From: a virus
DNA length: 64,000 bases
Strand: one strand, 5' to 3'
Virus record (IMG/VR): IMGVR_UViG_3300037189_012887
Span: 86,649 to 150,648 of that record
Shown here: positions 1 to 9,420 of the stretch, one piece after another
How the letters are laid out: every line of letters begins with the position of its first letter
Numbering within the stretch: position 1 is the first letter of the stretch
The notes under the pieces: generated by a model
What the model was told of the DNA's origin: nothing
The model's input: the letters and a program-made list of their open reading frames with translations, nothing else
The model's database searches: none
Made by a program: the position numbers and the translations under genes

Positions 1-1
1 T

Positions 2-349
2 ACCTATGGCGAGGTCGTTAAGTTCTATTCGGACCAGAGACTCGGAAACCTAATAGGTTCTTCTGAGGTCACTCACTCGAACACTTCATTTACGGTCCTT
101 AAGAACAACCAAGGGTTCGCTAACTCGACGACGTACGCCGTCGGCACTACTTCAAACTTAGTCGACACCGTGACCACATACACCTACGTAGCTAACTCGA
201 TCCCAAACAACGGTGAGCAGGTCTACTGGTCTCCGGTCTCATGCTACGACTATGAACTCGAGAAGAACTCTAATCTAACGAACATCAAGATCATCAATTC
301 AGGTCTCTACAACCAAGCCGTAAACATGCTGAAGACGGAGCTGGCATAA
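2..349 (+). CDS. gp53: Baseplate wedge subunit gp53-like (3' part only)
   Basis: An open frame enters from the left edge and ends at TAA 347-349, giving the last 115 residues of a protein whose start lies outside the window. The C-terminal pattern (Glu-rich turn, then IKII, then a short amphipathic helix) matches the end of T4 gp53 as I recall it. T4 gp53 is a wedge protein that lets the six wedges assemble around the hub. The position directly before hub and spike genes fits. The identification rests on a short C-terminal match and on context, so it is moderately secure. Confidence 0.55.
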   Translation, partial: TYGEVVKFYSDQRLGNLIGSSEVTHSNTSFTVLKNNQGFANSTTYAVGTTSNLVDTVTTYTYVANSIPNNGEQVYWSPVSCYDYELEKNSNLTNIKIINSGLYNQAVNMLKTELA

Positions 350-350
350 T

Positions 351-1580
351 ATGGCAGCAGTCAATCCGGGCGAAGTAGAGATCAAGACGATAAGCCTTCA
401 TACTCCAAAGGGTACGCTCAACGCGACGGAGTTGACTCTCAGCTTCGACGTCTACGAGAGCGTCTTTATGCCCGGAATCATCGCTGAGCTTATTATCAGG
501 GATGACGGGTCACTGGCAAACTACCTTCCACTGGTCGGAGAAGAGAAAGTAAACATTGAGTTTGCTACTCCTGGAAGGGGCACGGCTAAGTATGAGCTTA
601 TCGTAGTAGAGCTGAAAGACGGTGAGACCGAGAAGAACCTCAGGACAAAGAACTACATCCTCAGGTGCACCTCACCGGAAGTCTACGTTCACAAGACGTC
701 CATCATACAGAAGTCATACAACACCAACATCTCTGACATGATCAAGGACATCTGTACAAAGTATCTCAAGACCAAGAAGAGCGTCGACGTAGAGGACACC
801 AAGGGGATTCAGCCGATCATCGTACCGAGCCTGAAGCCCTACGAGGCGATCGACATGCTTAGACGCAGGAGCGTTTCTGACAGTAATAAGTCGTCGACCT
901 ACTTGTTCTTTGAGAACCAGAAAGGCTTGAACTTCAAGACAATCGAGAAGATGTTCTCGGAAGGCGACGTCGGCGACAGGGTGTTCACCAACGATCACAC
1001 TCCAAAGACCGACTATACTCAGACTGGATACAGAAACGTCTTGTCTTTCAACCAGCCAAAGCAGTATGACAGCGCGTCTAAGCTAGGTGGAGGCGGGCTC
1101 AATGTTCAGACTAAGGTCCTCGACTTTAAAGACCTAAGCTACAAGAAGAACGACAACAAAAACACTGACAACGCTAAGTTCAAGAGCGCAGACGGTAAGT
1201 TTAACCCGACAAACAGCAGTGAGTTCAACGATCAGTTCTCAAAGACTGCGGGACTCCACACCATGATGCCGACCGACGGCTCAAAGCCAAAGACCTTTAT
1301 TCCAGACTCTACAGCTGACCAGAAGTCTTTCGTGTCTCAGCTCGCACAGGGCGCACTTCACCTACAGGTCATGGGCGACTCCGAGATCACTGCTGGAATA
1401 CTGATCCAGAGCAACTTGACCGGACCCTCTTCAGCTAATCAGCCAGGGGAAGACACGCTGTTAGCCGGTAAGTACCTCGTAGCCTCAGTGAGACACATCA
1501 TCGGCGTCGAAGGTAAGAAGCCTAGATATACTTGTGCGATCGAAGCGCTCAAGGGTGGATATAAGGAGAGTCCAGTATGA
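351..1580 (+). CDS. gp27: Baseplate hub protein, gp27-like
   Basis: This 409-residue protein is close in length to T4 gp27 (391). gp27 forms the trimeric hub ring that carries the gp5 spike and joins the tube to the baseplate. The N-terminal part looks like a beta-rich tube-type domain, and the C-terminal segment (LLAGKYLVASVRHII) has the arrangement of the last strand-rich domain of gp27. It begins one base after the upstream stop and shares ATGA with the OB-fold gene downstream, so hub and spike genes are probably translationally coupled. The role rests mainly on size, fold pattern and position; primary similarity to T4 is low. Confidence 0.6.
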   Translation: MAAVNPGEVEIKTISLHTPKGTLNATELTLSFDVYESVFMPGIIAELIIRDDGSLANYLPLVGEEKVNIEFATPGRGTAKYELIVVELKDGETEKNLRTKNYILRCTSPEVYVHKTSIIQKSYNTNISDMIKDICTKYLKTKKSVDVEDTKGIQPIIVPSLKPYEAIDMLRRRSVSDSNKSSTYLFFENQKGLNFKTIEKMFSEGDVGDRVFTNDHTPKTDYTQTGYRNVLSFNQPKQYDSASKLGGGGLNVQTKVLDFKDLSYKKNDNKNTDNAKFKSADGKFNPTNSSEFNDQFSKTAGLHTMMPTDGSKPKTFIPDSTADQKSFVSQLAQGALHLQVMGDSEITAGILIQSNLTGPSSANQPGEDTLLAGKYLVASVRHIIGVEGKKPRYTCAIEALKGGYKESPV

Positions 1581-1927
1581 CCGAAAGAGATATGGGAAGT
1601 AACTTCCAATGGTTCTTTGGTAAAGTCGTGAATAGAAAAGATGATCCCTCTAAGTCTGGAAAAGTTCAAGTCAGGATCTACGGTATCCACGACAACGAGT
1701 CAGACATCCCGGACACGGACCTTCCTTGGGCATACCCTATGATGCCCATCACCAGTGCTAGCTTCGAGCACGTCGGACAGAGCCCGACCGGAGTCACTGA
1801 GGGTGCTACTGTTTTTGGGTTCTTTGTTGATCATGAGAAACAGATCCCAGTAGTGATGGGAACTATTCACAGGTCAGCGCTTCCCGATAAGAACGATGAG
1901 TCTACAGGAACTACAGTAAACCCATAA
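1577..1927 (+). CDS. gp5: gp5-type OB-fold spike protein
   Basis: This 116-residue protein has the features of the gp5/VgrG N-terminal OB domain: a GKV...D..KSGKVQVRIYG opening, a PWAYPMMP segment and a final VVMGTIH strand. In T4 this domain seats the spike in the gp27 hub. T4 gp5 is a single 575-residue chain with OB, lysozyme and beta-helix parts. Here the protein ends right after the OB fold, and the beta-helix is a separate gene at 3482. No lysozyme motif is visible. It shares four bases with the hub gene and is followed 10 bases later by the next start. Confidence 0.75.
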   Translation: MTERDMGSNFQWFFGKVVNRKDDPSKSGKVQVRIYGIHDNESDIPDTDLPWAYPMMPITSASFEHVGQSPTGVTEGATVFGFFVDHEKQIPVVMGTIHRSALPDKNDESTGTTVNP

Positions 1928-1937
1928 GGTAAGTATA

Positions 1938-3482
1938 ATGGATCTAGTCAACGACATCAGTTTTATAGCTCGTGAAACCGATAAGATAAAGAACTTCAAT
2001 AGAAGCATTATCGAGGTAGCGGGCGAAGGCATCAAGTCTGGACACCTTCCGACCGTCGGCAACGTCCCGTTTAACAGTGGCGAGAAGCTGCTGAGCCTTA
2101 TGCAGAGGATCGACCCGTGTAACTCTTCTGGAGCCATCTCTGCTGCTCTCAATGCGATGCACTCGATTCAGAGTCTAATGCAGGCCCTGACTTCCGTAGC
2201 GTCTATGGCATCTATCCAGAACTTCCTATCTTCGGGAATAGCCGACGCACTGAATGGAATAGCTGGAGGACTCTTAGGCGGAGCCGCGTCTGTTCTATCT
2301 TCACTTCAGAACGCAGCATCTTTGTTGTCTGGTATCCAGTCAGTTCTCTCTGACGCTGCAGGGTCGGTAGCCGGCCTAGTAAACGACCTCTCTACTTCTA
2401 TTGGGTCAATATCTGGTCTATTGAACGGGCTAGCGCAGGCTGCAGAGTCAGCACTTTTCGCGGCCATCTGCTCTTCGCCGTGCGGTGACTCTATGGGCAG
2501 AGGAGGTGTACTCTCTCCTCTAGCAGCGCTCGCACAGCTGGCAGGCATGTCTCTCACCGAGCTCTCTGGAATAACTGAGATACCTCTTCTCATAGAGGAG
2601 ATAGCTAACACAGCAGCCTACATTCGTACCAATGGTCAGCACAATGGATTCTCACAAGAGTGTCTGAGAAGACTTCTCGATAGACTCATGGGTAATAACA
2701 ATCCCTGTGGTCTTCTCGGAGCCCTCATCGGCGCAATCACGGCTATACTGGGACAAGAATCTTTCGTTGGCGATCCAAATAAACCAGACGGCATCAAGAT
2801 GCCTTCGGGAACCGGATCGTTCAGCTTCATGATGACTATCATGAATATGATAAAGAAGATCAGATCAGTCCTGAGCAACGTTCTAGGTACTCTCGACGCT
2901 TTGGCCGCTCTCGACGAGGCACTCTCCTGTTCAGGATACACTCCCTATGTCCAGCGTGACTATACTCCTCCAGTCTATCTCAGCAACAACTACGTCCCTA
3001 AAGGTGTCAACGGAGGTCCCGGAGGCTCAGGCGGAGACGTCGGGGGTGGTGGAGGCTTTGATGGCGTCATCTCTAATAACTTTATAGCCAATACTGCTAG
3101 AACAATAGCCAATACTGCTAGAATAAATGGATCAGTATTAAGTCCATATAGTACCAATATTTCTACGAATAACCTAGCAAACAACGTTCCTAGAAACATG
3201 GAAGTCGTAGTCAAATTAAACTCGGCGGCGACTCCTCTAGATACAACACAATTTGGAGTCGGTGGAACAGGTACTGGATCAGGTGGTGGAACAATTGGAA
3301 CTGGTACTGGAACAGGTACTGGATCTGGTGGTGGAACAATTGGAACTGGTACTGGATCAGGTGGTAGAATAACTGGAACAGGGATGCCAGTTCAAGTTAC
3401 TTCCAGTAGAGTTGAAATAGTAGATACTATTCAGTTTGGATCAAACATCCTCTTTACCAACATTCCGAGGAAGAATAGATAA
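1938..3482 (+). CDS. Unknown 514-residue protein between the two halves of the spike
   Basis: I do not recognise the family. Residues ~70-240 are a run of Ala/Ser/Leu/Gly-rich amphipathic or weakly hydrophobic helices. Scattered cysteines follow (SSPCG, QECLRR, NNPCGLL, LSCSGY). The tail from ~350 is Gly-rich, then Asn/Thr-rich, with a GTGTGSGGGTIGTG-type repeat. The DNA from about 3084 to 3470 is more AT-rich than its surroundings and contains direct repeats. Its stop overlaps the start of the beta-helix spike gene by one base, so it is probably a hub, spike or puncturing component rather than an unrelated cargo gene. A substitute for the missing lysozyme function is possible but unsupported by any motif. 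Confidence 0.7.
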   Translation: MDLVNDISFIARETDKIKNFNRSIIEVAGEGIKSGHLPTVGNVPFNSGEKLLSLMQRIDPCNSSGAISAALNAMHSIQSLMQALTSVASMASIQNFLSSGIADALNGIAGGLLGGAASVLSSLQNAASLLSGIQSVLSDAAGSVAGLVNDLSTSIGSISGLLNGLAQAAESALFAAICSSPCGDSMGRGGVLSPLAALAQLAGMSLTELSGITEIPLLIEEIANTAAYIRTNGQHNGFSQECLRRLLDRLMGNNNPCGLLGALIGAITAILGQESFVGDPNKPDGIKMPSGTGSFSFMMTIMNMIKKIRSVLSNVLGTLDALAALDEALSCSGYTPYVQRDYTPPVYLSNNYVPKGVNGGPGGSGGDVGGGGGFDGVISNNFIANTARTIANTARINGSVLSPYSTNISTNNLANNVPRNMEVVVKLNSAATPLDTTQFGVGGTGTGSGGGTIGTGTGTGTGSGGGTIGTGTGSGGRITGTGMPVQVTSSRVEIVDTIQFGSNILFTNIPRKNR

Positions 3483-4243
3483 TGGCCGACACTAGACACC
3501 CTAAGACGACTTATAATGCGCAGTATCCCTACAATAAGACATTCACGACTGAGAGCGGTCACTCGACAGAGTACGACGATACTCCTGGACATGAGAGGAT
3601 AAGACACTCTCACAAGTCAGGCACTTACTGGGAAGTATCTTCCGACGGCAAGAAAGTCGAGCTAATCAGGGGCGACAGCTATGAGTACGTTAAAGGCGGC
3701 TTAACTATCTCGGTCGACAACAACGGCGATATCAAGATCTCTGGACATACCAGAATATCAATCGGAGGAGACGCCCACATCGAAGTAAAGGGTGACGTCT
3801 CAGCTGCAATCGGCGGTAACTTGTTCTCGGACGTCAATGGAAACATGGTCTCCTCGATCGCAAAAGACGTCTACCAGTCAGTCGATGGAAACTCATTCTC
3901 GTTGGTCTCTGGAAACATGAACGCCCTAGTAAACGGCGACATGGCATCGACCATCAAGGGCACTCTCAGATCTTACGTCGGCGGTGACTCTATCACTCAG
4001 GTGAACGGCAAGACGAACATCAGGTCTAAGGGTGAGGTAAACCTACTCGCCGAGAGTAACGTCAGTGCTAGGATCTTAGGAAACCTCTCGGCTAAAGTCA
4101 ACGGCAGCGCAAACGTTCAGGTGTTAGGCACTACCAGCGTCTACAGCAAGGGTAACATGAACATCAGCACCGATGGTGCCATGAACATAACTTCTAAGGG
4201 TGCAATGGTTCTAAAAGGTCAGACCATCAATCTGAACCCATAA
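3482..4243 (+). CDS. Beta-helix spike protein (gp5 C-terminal / gpV-like)
   Basis: This 253-residue protein opens with a YNKTFTTESGH-type segment and continues with short repeats of the kind seen in triple-stranded beta-helix needles: IEVKGDVSAAIGGN, DVNGNMVSSI, SLVSGNMNALVNGD, NITSKGAMVLKG. This is the pattern of the gp5 C-terminal needle and of VgrG/gpV spikes that puncture the outer membrane. The start codon overlaps the preceding stop (TAATG), and the stop codon lies inside a candidate late promoter. The OB domain that normally precedes it is encoded separately at 1577. Confidence 0.8.
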   Translation: MADTRHPKTTYNAQYPYNKTFTTESGHSTEYDDTPGHERIRHSHKSGTYWEVSSDGKKVELIRGDSYEYVKGGLTISVDNNGDIKISGHTRISIGGDAHIEVKGDVSAAIGGNLFSDVNGNMVSSIAKDVYQSVDGNSFSLVSGNMNALVNGDMASTIKGTLRSYVGGDSITQVNGKTNIRSKGEVNLLAESNVSARILGNLSAKVNGSANVQVLGTTSVYSKGNMNISTDGAMNITSKGAMVLKGQTINLNP

Positions 4244-4246
4244 ATA
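4239..4246 (+). promoter_or_regulatory. Candidate late promoter CATAAATA
   Basis: CATAAATA differs at one position from the T4 late-promoter -10 element TATAAATA. It overlaps the stop codon of the beta-helix gene and lies 22 bases before the PAAR gene, whose SD (GGGGGGAGA) follows. Confidence 0.5.
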
Positions 4247-4268
4247 CTTTGATAGTGAGGGGGGAGAT

Positions 4269-4613
4269 ATGGCACAGGCGGTGGCTAGAAAAAACAATAC
4301 GGATACCGTGTTCTCTCCTGACGGAACGGTGAGTGGAGAGTGCTCTCCTGGCGTTCCACAGTGTGATGCCCCAAGTATCCAGAGCACTCTAGAAGGTTCT
4401 AGTAATGTGTTCATAAACGGAATAGGTGCAGTGAGAATCGGTGATGCTATGAAAACACATACTCATGGCTGTGGGTGCGTGAATCACAGCCCTACTTTAT
4501 CTACGAGCTCCTCCACCGTATTCGTTAACGGCAAAGGATTAGGAAGACTTGGTGATGCCTACGACGGAAACCATAGAATCTCTTCAGGCTCGTCAAACGT
4601 ATTAGCAGGTTAG
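4269..4613 (+). CDS. gp5.4: PAAR-like spike tip protein (gp5.4-like)
   Basis: This 114-residue protein carries PAAR-type repeats: GSSNVFINGIGAVRIGDA, then a His/Cys-rich loop (THTHGCGCVNH), then SSTVFVNGKGLGRLGDA and a final GSSNVLAG. PAAR proteins form a sharp zinc-binding cone on gp5/VgrG spikes; the His and Cys residues here are plausible ligands. In T4 the gp5.4 tip has this role. A candidate late promoter and a strong SD precede it, and the gp25 gene starts four bases after its stop. Confidence 0.85.
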   Translation: MAQAVARKNNTDTVFSPDGTVSGECSPGVPQCDAPSIQSTLEGSSNVFINGIGAVRIGDAMKTHTHGCGCVNHSPTLSTSSSTVFVNGKGLGRLGDAYDGNHRISSGSSNVLAG

Positions 4614-4617
4614 TTAG

Positions 4618-5046
4618 ATGTCGATACTTACAAGAGCGGATAGAAATACATCGGTATCAAAGAGAGAAGTCAGGTACTCAGACTTCCTTACTAACTTTGA
4701 TCTCAACCCTATCACGGACGAGCTATCTCGAGCCACCAACGAAGAAGCGGTAAAGCAGTCTATAAGGAACTTAATCCTTACTGCTCCAGGAGAAAGACCT
4801 TATCAGCCCGATATCGGATCTGGAATCAAGAACATCTTATTTGAGCCGATGGATGAGATTACATCTATAGCTCTGACAAATGAGATAAAGAATACTATCA
4901 ATAACCACGAACCGAGAGCAAACCTTGAAGACGTCTCGATCATCGCAAACGAGATCGATCAGTCATACTATGTGAATATCTTGTTCTCCATGATAAATAG
5001 CACGCAAGTCTCACAGATGAGCTTCGTTCTCAACAAAGTAAGATAA
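4618..5046 (+). CDS. gp25: Baseplate wedge protein gp25
   Basis: The protein has 142 residues; T4 gp25 has 132. It shows the gp25/gpW lysozyme-like wedge signature: a central AVKQSIRNLILTAPGERPYQPDIGSG stretch, ending LFEPMD. gp25 is a core wedge component and part of the sheath-initiating platform. It sits immediately before gp6, its structural partner, with one base between the genes. Confidence 0.9.
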   Translation: MSILTRADRNTSVSKREVRYSDFLTNFDLNPITDELSRATNEEAVKQSIRNLILTAPGERPYQPDIGSGIKNILFEPMDEITSIALTNEIKNTINNHEPRANLEDVSIIANEIDQSYYVNILFSMINSTQVSQMSFVLNKVR

Positions 5047-5047
5047 A

Positions 5048-6850
5048 ATGGCAGCAAACTCATCAATAGATCTTACCTCGCTAGATACCGATCTTATCGC
5101 GAGTAGTCTCAAGACTTACTTCAATAATCAGGTCGCGTTTAAGGACTACAACTTCGACGGTTCAAACCTCGGCGTCTTGATCAACCTGCTGTCATATAAC
5201 ACGTTCCTCAACTCTTTCTATCTCAACATGATAGCGTCTGAGTCATTTCTCGACACGGCACAGCTCGACACCAGCACCTACTCACACGCTAAAGCACTAA
5301 ACTATACTCCAAAGAGCGCGACCTCCTCTAAGGCTACCGTTACCCTTAAGTTCTCTACTTCTCCGGTAAGCAACGTCTCGACTATCATCCTGCCAAAGGG
5401 AACCGGCTTTACCGCCAAGGTCGGCACGAACAGCTACAGCTTCTATACAGACGCTACTCAGGTATTCCATTCAAGTAACAATACTTGGACTATCCCGAAC
5501 ATCGACATATATGAAGGCTCATACGTCACTGACACGTTCATTATGAACTACTCTGACACCAATCAGAGATTTATCCTTACAAACGACACAGTCGATATCT
5601 CGACCATAGCAGTCACGCTGATCGAAGACGGATCGACTTATCTCTCATATCTCAAGAAGCAGACCCTTCTCGACGTCACAGATCAGTCCAAAGTATTCTT
5701 CGTACAGGGCTCTGAGAACGGGATGTTTGAAGTAGTCTTTGGCGACGGGATCTCGGGCCGTCGCCCTAAAGACGGCGCCATCATCTCGATCAACTATAGA
5801 ATCTCGAGTGGCACTGGTCCAAACGGAGCTTCTAAGTTTACTCTGAACTCAGACATCACCGGCGGCGCTCTTCTAGGCTCGGCCACGGTCACTACTCAGT
5901 CCTCAGCTATCGGAGGAAGCATTAAAGAGACCGCCAGCTCGGTCAAGTTCAACGCGCCTAGATACTTCCAGACTCAAGAGCGCGCAGTCACGCCGACCGA
6001 CTATGAGACTCTAATAAAGATCCAGTTTCCCGAGATCAAGAACATCGCGATCTACGGCGGTGAGACGGTCAACCCTCCTAGATACGGCAAGGTGTTCGTC
6101 TCAGTAGATATCTCAAACGTGCAAGGCTTTCCGGACTCTAAGAAGACTCTGTACTATAACTTCTTAAAGCCTAAGATGCCGCTCACACACGAGCCTATAT
6201 TCGTATCGCCTACATATATCTATTATAGCATCAACTCTCTAGTGAGATACAACGTTAACTTGACTAACATGACTCCGACAGAGGTCGCCACCATCGTCAA
6301 GAACTCAGTTGTAAACTTTGATTCTACGTATCTTGGAAAGTTTAACTCGATCTTGAGATACAGCCAGCTTACCAAAGCCATCGACGCATCAGATACTTCT
6401 ATTATTGGCAACGAGACCGAAGTATACGCTTACAAGAAGATCTATCCAAAGCTGAACACTTCTCAGAATATCAAGATCAACTTTAACCTACCTATCCTCG
6501 ATACTCTCTTCCCTATTGGAAAAGTTCATCCGATCGCCGACCTTCATGCGATCTACTCTTCCGAGATTTTCTACAATGGCGAGGCCTGCTACCTCGAAGA
6601 CGACGCTAACGGCATCATCAGGATAGTTAAGTCGTCAGGCAATAACCACATTGTAGTCAAAGAAGTTGGAACCATTGACTATGCATCTGGAGTCGTTAAT
6701 CTAGTGAACTTTAGCATCGACTACTACAGTGGCCCAGAGCTCAAGATATACGCGATCACAGCAGAGAAAGACATCTATGCTGGGCAGAACGATATTCTAC
6801 AGCTAGAGCCGAGTGAGATCAACTTAACAATTCAAGCTATAAGGGAGTAA
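5048..6850 (+). CDS. gp6: Baseplate wedge protein gp6 (gpJ-like)
   Basis: A 600-residue protein; T4 gp6 has 660. The N-terminus (FKDYNFDGSNLGVLINLLSYNT) and the central EVVFGDGISGRRP / ISINYRISSGTGPNGA segments are typical of the gp6/gpJ family, which dimerises to form the inner wedge ring and iris of the baseplate. It lies between gp25 and the gp7-like gene, the usual order in this lineage. The start follows the gp25 stop after one base. Confidence 0.9.
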   Translation: MAANSSIDLTSLDTDLIASSLKTYFNNQVAFKDYNFDGSNLGVLINLLSYNTFLNSFYLNMIASESFLDTAQLDTSTYSHAKALNYTPKSATSSKATVTLKFSTSPVSNVSTIILPKGTGFTAKVGTNSYSFYTDATQVFHSSNNTWTIPNIDIYEGSYVTDTFIMNYSDTNQRFILTNDTVDISTIAVTLIEDGSTYLSYLKKQTLLDVTDQSKVFFVQGSENGMFEVVFGDGISGRRPKDGAIISINYRISSGTGPNGASKFTLNSDITGGALLGSATVTTQSSAIGGSIKETASSVKFNAPRYFQTQERAVTPTDYETLIKIQFPEIKNIAIYGGETVNPPRYGKVFVSVDISNVQGFPDSKKTLYYNFLKPKMPLTHEPIFVSPTYIYYSINSLVRYNVNLTNMTPTEVATIVKNSVVNFDSTYLGKFNSILRYSQLTKAIDASDTSIIGNETEVYAYKKIYPKLNTSQNIKINFNLPILDTLFPIGKVHPIADLHAIYSSEIFYNGEACYLEDDANGIIRIVKSSGNNHIVVKEVGTIDYASGVVNLVNFSIDYYSGPELKIYAITAEKDIYAGQNDILQLEPSEINLTIQAIRE

Positions 6851-6853
6851 GAC

Positions 6854-9406
6854 ATGGCTGCTCCCAACAGCTACCCTCTGATCTCGACCCTCATCCCTTC
6901 TCAGTTCCCAGCTGTCTATAGGGAAGACGGACCGCTCTTTGTTGAGTTCGTCAAGCAGTACTATGAGTGGATGGAGTCTCAGGGGCCAGTCTACTATTCT
7001 AGAAAACTTCAGAACTTTCAAGACATCGACACGACCGAAGAATCGTTCTTAGTTCACTTCAAAGAGAAGTACCTCAAGAACATCCAGTTCCAGACCGCTA
7101 CCAACACGCGACTCCTCGTCAAGCACAGTCTAGACCTGTATAGATCAAAGGGTACCGAGAGGGCCATCAACTTATTCTTCAGACTCGTGTTCGGTGAAGA
7201 CGCTCAGGTCTACTATCCTGGACTCGACGTCATGAGGTCTTCTGATGCCAAGTGGTACAGCCCGACTTATCTCGAGGTAACGCAGAACGATGGTAACAGG
7301 TTCTTTGTAAACAAAGAGATCATCGGACTAAACTCAGGAGCTACCGCGTTCGTCGACGGCGTGGTTACCAGAAGGTTTCAGGGAAAGTACATCGACGTAT
7401 TCTACATCTCGGGAATAACCAAGGACTTCATCACCGGTGAGACGATTACCCTTGCAACTGCAGACTCTACAGTCAGCTACGTTAACCCGATCGTTGTCGG
7501 CTCGCTTACTTCGGCTATCATATCCGATGGCGGCGCTGGATTTAGTATAGGTGAGATTGTAAACATCTATAGCAGCAGCGGAAGAGGAAAGCAGGGACTT
7601 GGACGAGTATCTTCTCTAGCCTCGATCTCAGGCGCAGCGCAGATCACACTGCTGGACGGCGGATGGGGATACAGCACCAACTCATCGTATAACCTAGTCT
7701 CCTCTAACGTGCTGAGACTTGGTAACGTCAACATCGTTCCAATCGATCTCAATACTTTTACTTTTACCGTCGGCAAAGTAATTCAGCCACTAGCTAATAT
7801 CCAGATGAGCTATGGCAAGTACGTATCAAACTCAGCTTCTGCTATGTTTGCCGTAGGCGACATAATCAGCACTTATTCAGGCGGAGTCGTCAACTCGACC
7901 GGTCGCGTCATCTCGATCTCGCTTTCTGGTACGCCAAACTCAGCCTACATCCTAGCTTCTATACTTACAGGTAACCTTCAATCTAACAGCGTATACTATA
8001 ATCAGAGTAACTCGATAACCGCTAACTCTGCGTCATACGTCGACGTCTCTGCTACGGGTACTGGCGTCGGCTTATCTTCCAACGGTTACGTTAACTACAG
8101 CGGGATTGGTGGGTCTTTCTCGATTGCCGACCAGATATATCAGGTCAACCCACTTGGCGTAGAGACAGCCAACGCTATAGTAAAGTCGGTAGTCGCTAAC
8201 GGTCTAATTGGAAACCTATACGTCACCAACAGCATCGGACTCTTTATCAGCGGATACTCTATCTATAATAGATCAAACACAGCTATCGCTACAGTAAACT
8301 CAATAGCCATCGACGTCGGCATAATCCAGACCAGTAACAGCGGATTTGTAAGCTTTCCTGGCAACTTCGTCTATGAACCGAAGTACGGATCAAACGGTCA
8401 GGTATATAGCGTGTCTTCGGGTTCAGGAGCTAACTTCAACGTCGCTACTATCTCGTATACCGACGACGTCTATCTAGCTGACTTGATACTTCCGTTCAAG
8501 TCAGTAAGTCTCAACTCAGCGACTTACGTTGGTACCGGCGGAGTAACTTTCAAGCTAGCTTCTGCTAATCATGCCACAAAGCTGAGCGACGCTCTAAACA
8601 ATACTGCAATTACAGTCGGTACTATCTCGACTATAACGGCAGTGAATCCAGGAATAAACTACACGTATGCTCCGTTCATCACAACGATCGAGCCGAGAAT
8701 CTATAACTTCAGAAAGAGAGACTTCATCTTTACTCTCTCGAATACTAACGGAAGCTTTATTCCAGGCGAGATAGTGACGCAGGATACGACGAACGGCAGA
8801 GGTATCGTCCAGACCTCGAACAGCACCACGCTGTATGTAAGAAGGACTACCTTCTATGATAAGTTCGTGCAGGCAAACAGCACGGTAGACTATAAGATCA
8901 GAGGGACGACCTCACTCGCAAACTCAAGTCTCTTTACACTGCAGCCTCAGGCAAGTGCTTTTGCTGGATTCAACGACGTCGTTCAGACCAAGGCTGTCAG
9001 CGCTACCGGCTCAGTAGCTTCCATGGACATCGTCGACTCAGGATTTGGATACATCGATGGCGATACAGTCAACTTCTCTTCACTCGACGGCACGAGAACT
9101 GGAACGATCAAAGTAAGCCTTGGAAAGCAAGGCAGAGGCTCAGGTAAGTACTTGACTCAGAGTGGCTTCTTGAGCGCTGATAAATACTTATTCGATGGCG
9201 ACTACTATCAAGACTTCTCGTACGTGATCAACACCGCGGTCTCTTCAGAGAAGTATTCTGACATGATAGACAAGGTCCTTCACTTGTCCGGTACTAAGCA
9301 CTTCTATGGTATCTCAAAGAAGGCTTTCTCAAATACTCAGATGGTAGTGGCAAACGCTAAGATCGTCGTGAGTAACTCTTCATATTCTAACAGTATTCAA
9401 CTATAA
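6854..9406 (+). CDS. gp7: Baseplate wedge protein, gp7-like
   Basis: This 850-residue protein lies between gp6 and gp8, the place of gp7. The N-terminal ~200 residues (FPAVYREDGPLFVEFVKQYY, LYRSKGTERAINLFFRLVFG, then LNSGATAFVDGV) align by eye with the C-terminal domain of T4 gp7, which contains FYSTKGIEASYKFLFKVLY. That domain contacts the gp6/gp25 core. The rest is a series of beta-rich repeats with SGA-type turns and is not like T4 gp7. The function is inferred from the shared domain and synteny. The domain order differs from T4, where this module is C-terminal. Confidence 0.65.
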   Translation: MAAPNSYPLISTLIPSQFPAVYREDGPLFVEFVKQYYEWMESQGPVYYSRKLQNFQDIDTTEESFLVHFKEKYLKNIQFQTATNTRLLVKHSLDLYRSKGTERAINLFFRLVFGEDAQVYYPGLDVMRSSDAKWYSPTYLEVTQNDGNRFFVNKEIIGLNSGATAFVDGVVTRRFQGKYIDVFYISGITKDFITGETITLATADSTVSYVNPIVVGSLTSAIISDGGAGFSIGEIVNIYSSSGRGKQGLGRVSSLASISGAAQITLLDGGWGYSTNSSYNLVSSNVLRLGNVNIVPIDLNTFTFTVGKVIQPLANIQMSYGKYVSNSASAMFAVGDIISTYSGGVVNSTGRVISISLSGTPNSAYILASILTGNLQSNSVYYNQSNSITANSASYVDVSATGTGVGLSSNGYVNYSGIGGSFSIADQIYQVNPLGVETANAIVKSVVANGLIGNLYVTNSIGLFISGYSIYNRSNTAIATVNSIAIDVGIIQTSNSGFVSFPGNFVYEPKYGSNGQVYSVSSGSGANFNVATISYTDDVYLADLILPFKSVSLNSATYVGTGGVTFKLASANHATKLSDALNNTAITVGTISTITAVNPGINYTYAPFITTIEPRIYNFRKRDFIFTLSNTNGSFIPGEIVTQDTTNGRGIVQTSNSTTLYVRRTTFYDKFVQANSTVDYKIRGTTSLANSSLFTLQPQASAFAGFNDVVQTKAVSATGSVASMDIVDSGFGYIDGDTVNFSSLDGTRTGTIKVSLGKQGRGSGKYLTQSGFLSADKYLFDGDYYQDFSYVINTAVSSEKYSDMIDKVLHLSGTKHFYGISKKAFSNTQMVVANAKIVVSNSSYSNSIQL

Positions 9407-9420
9407 GCTCGGGCATCATA

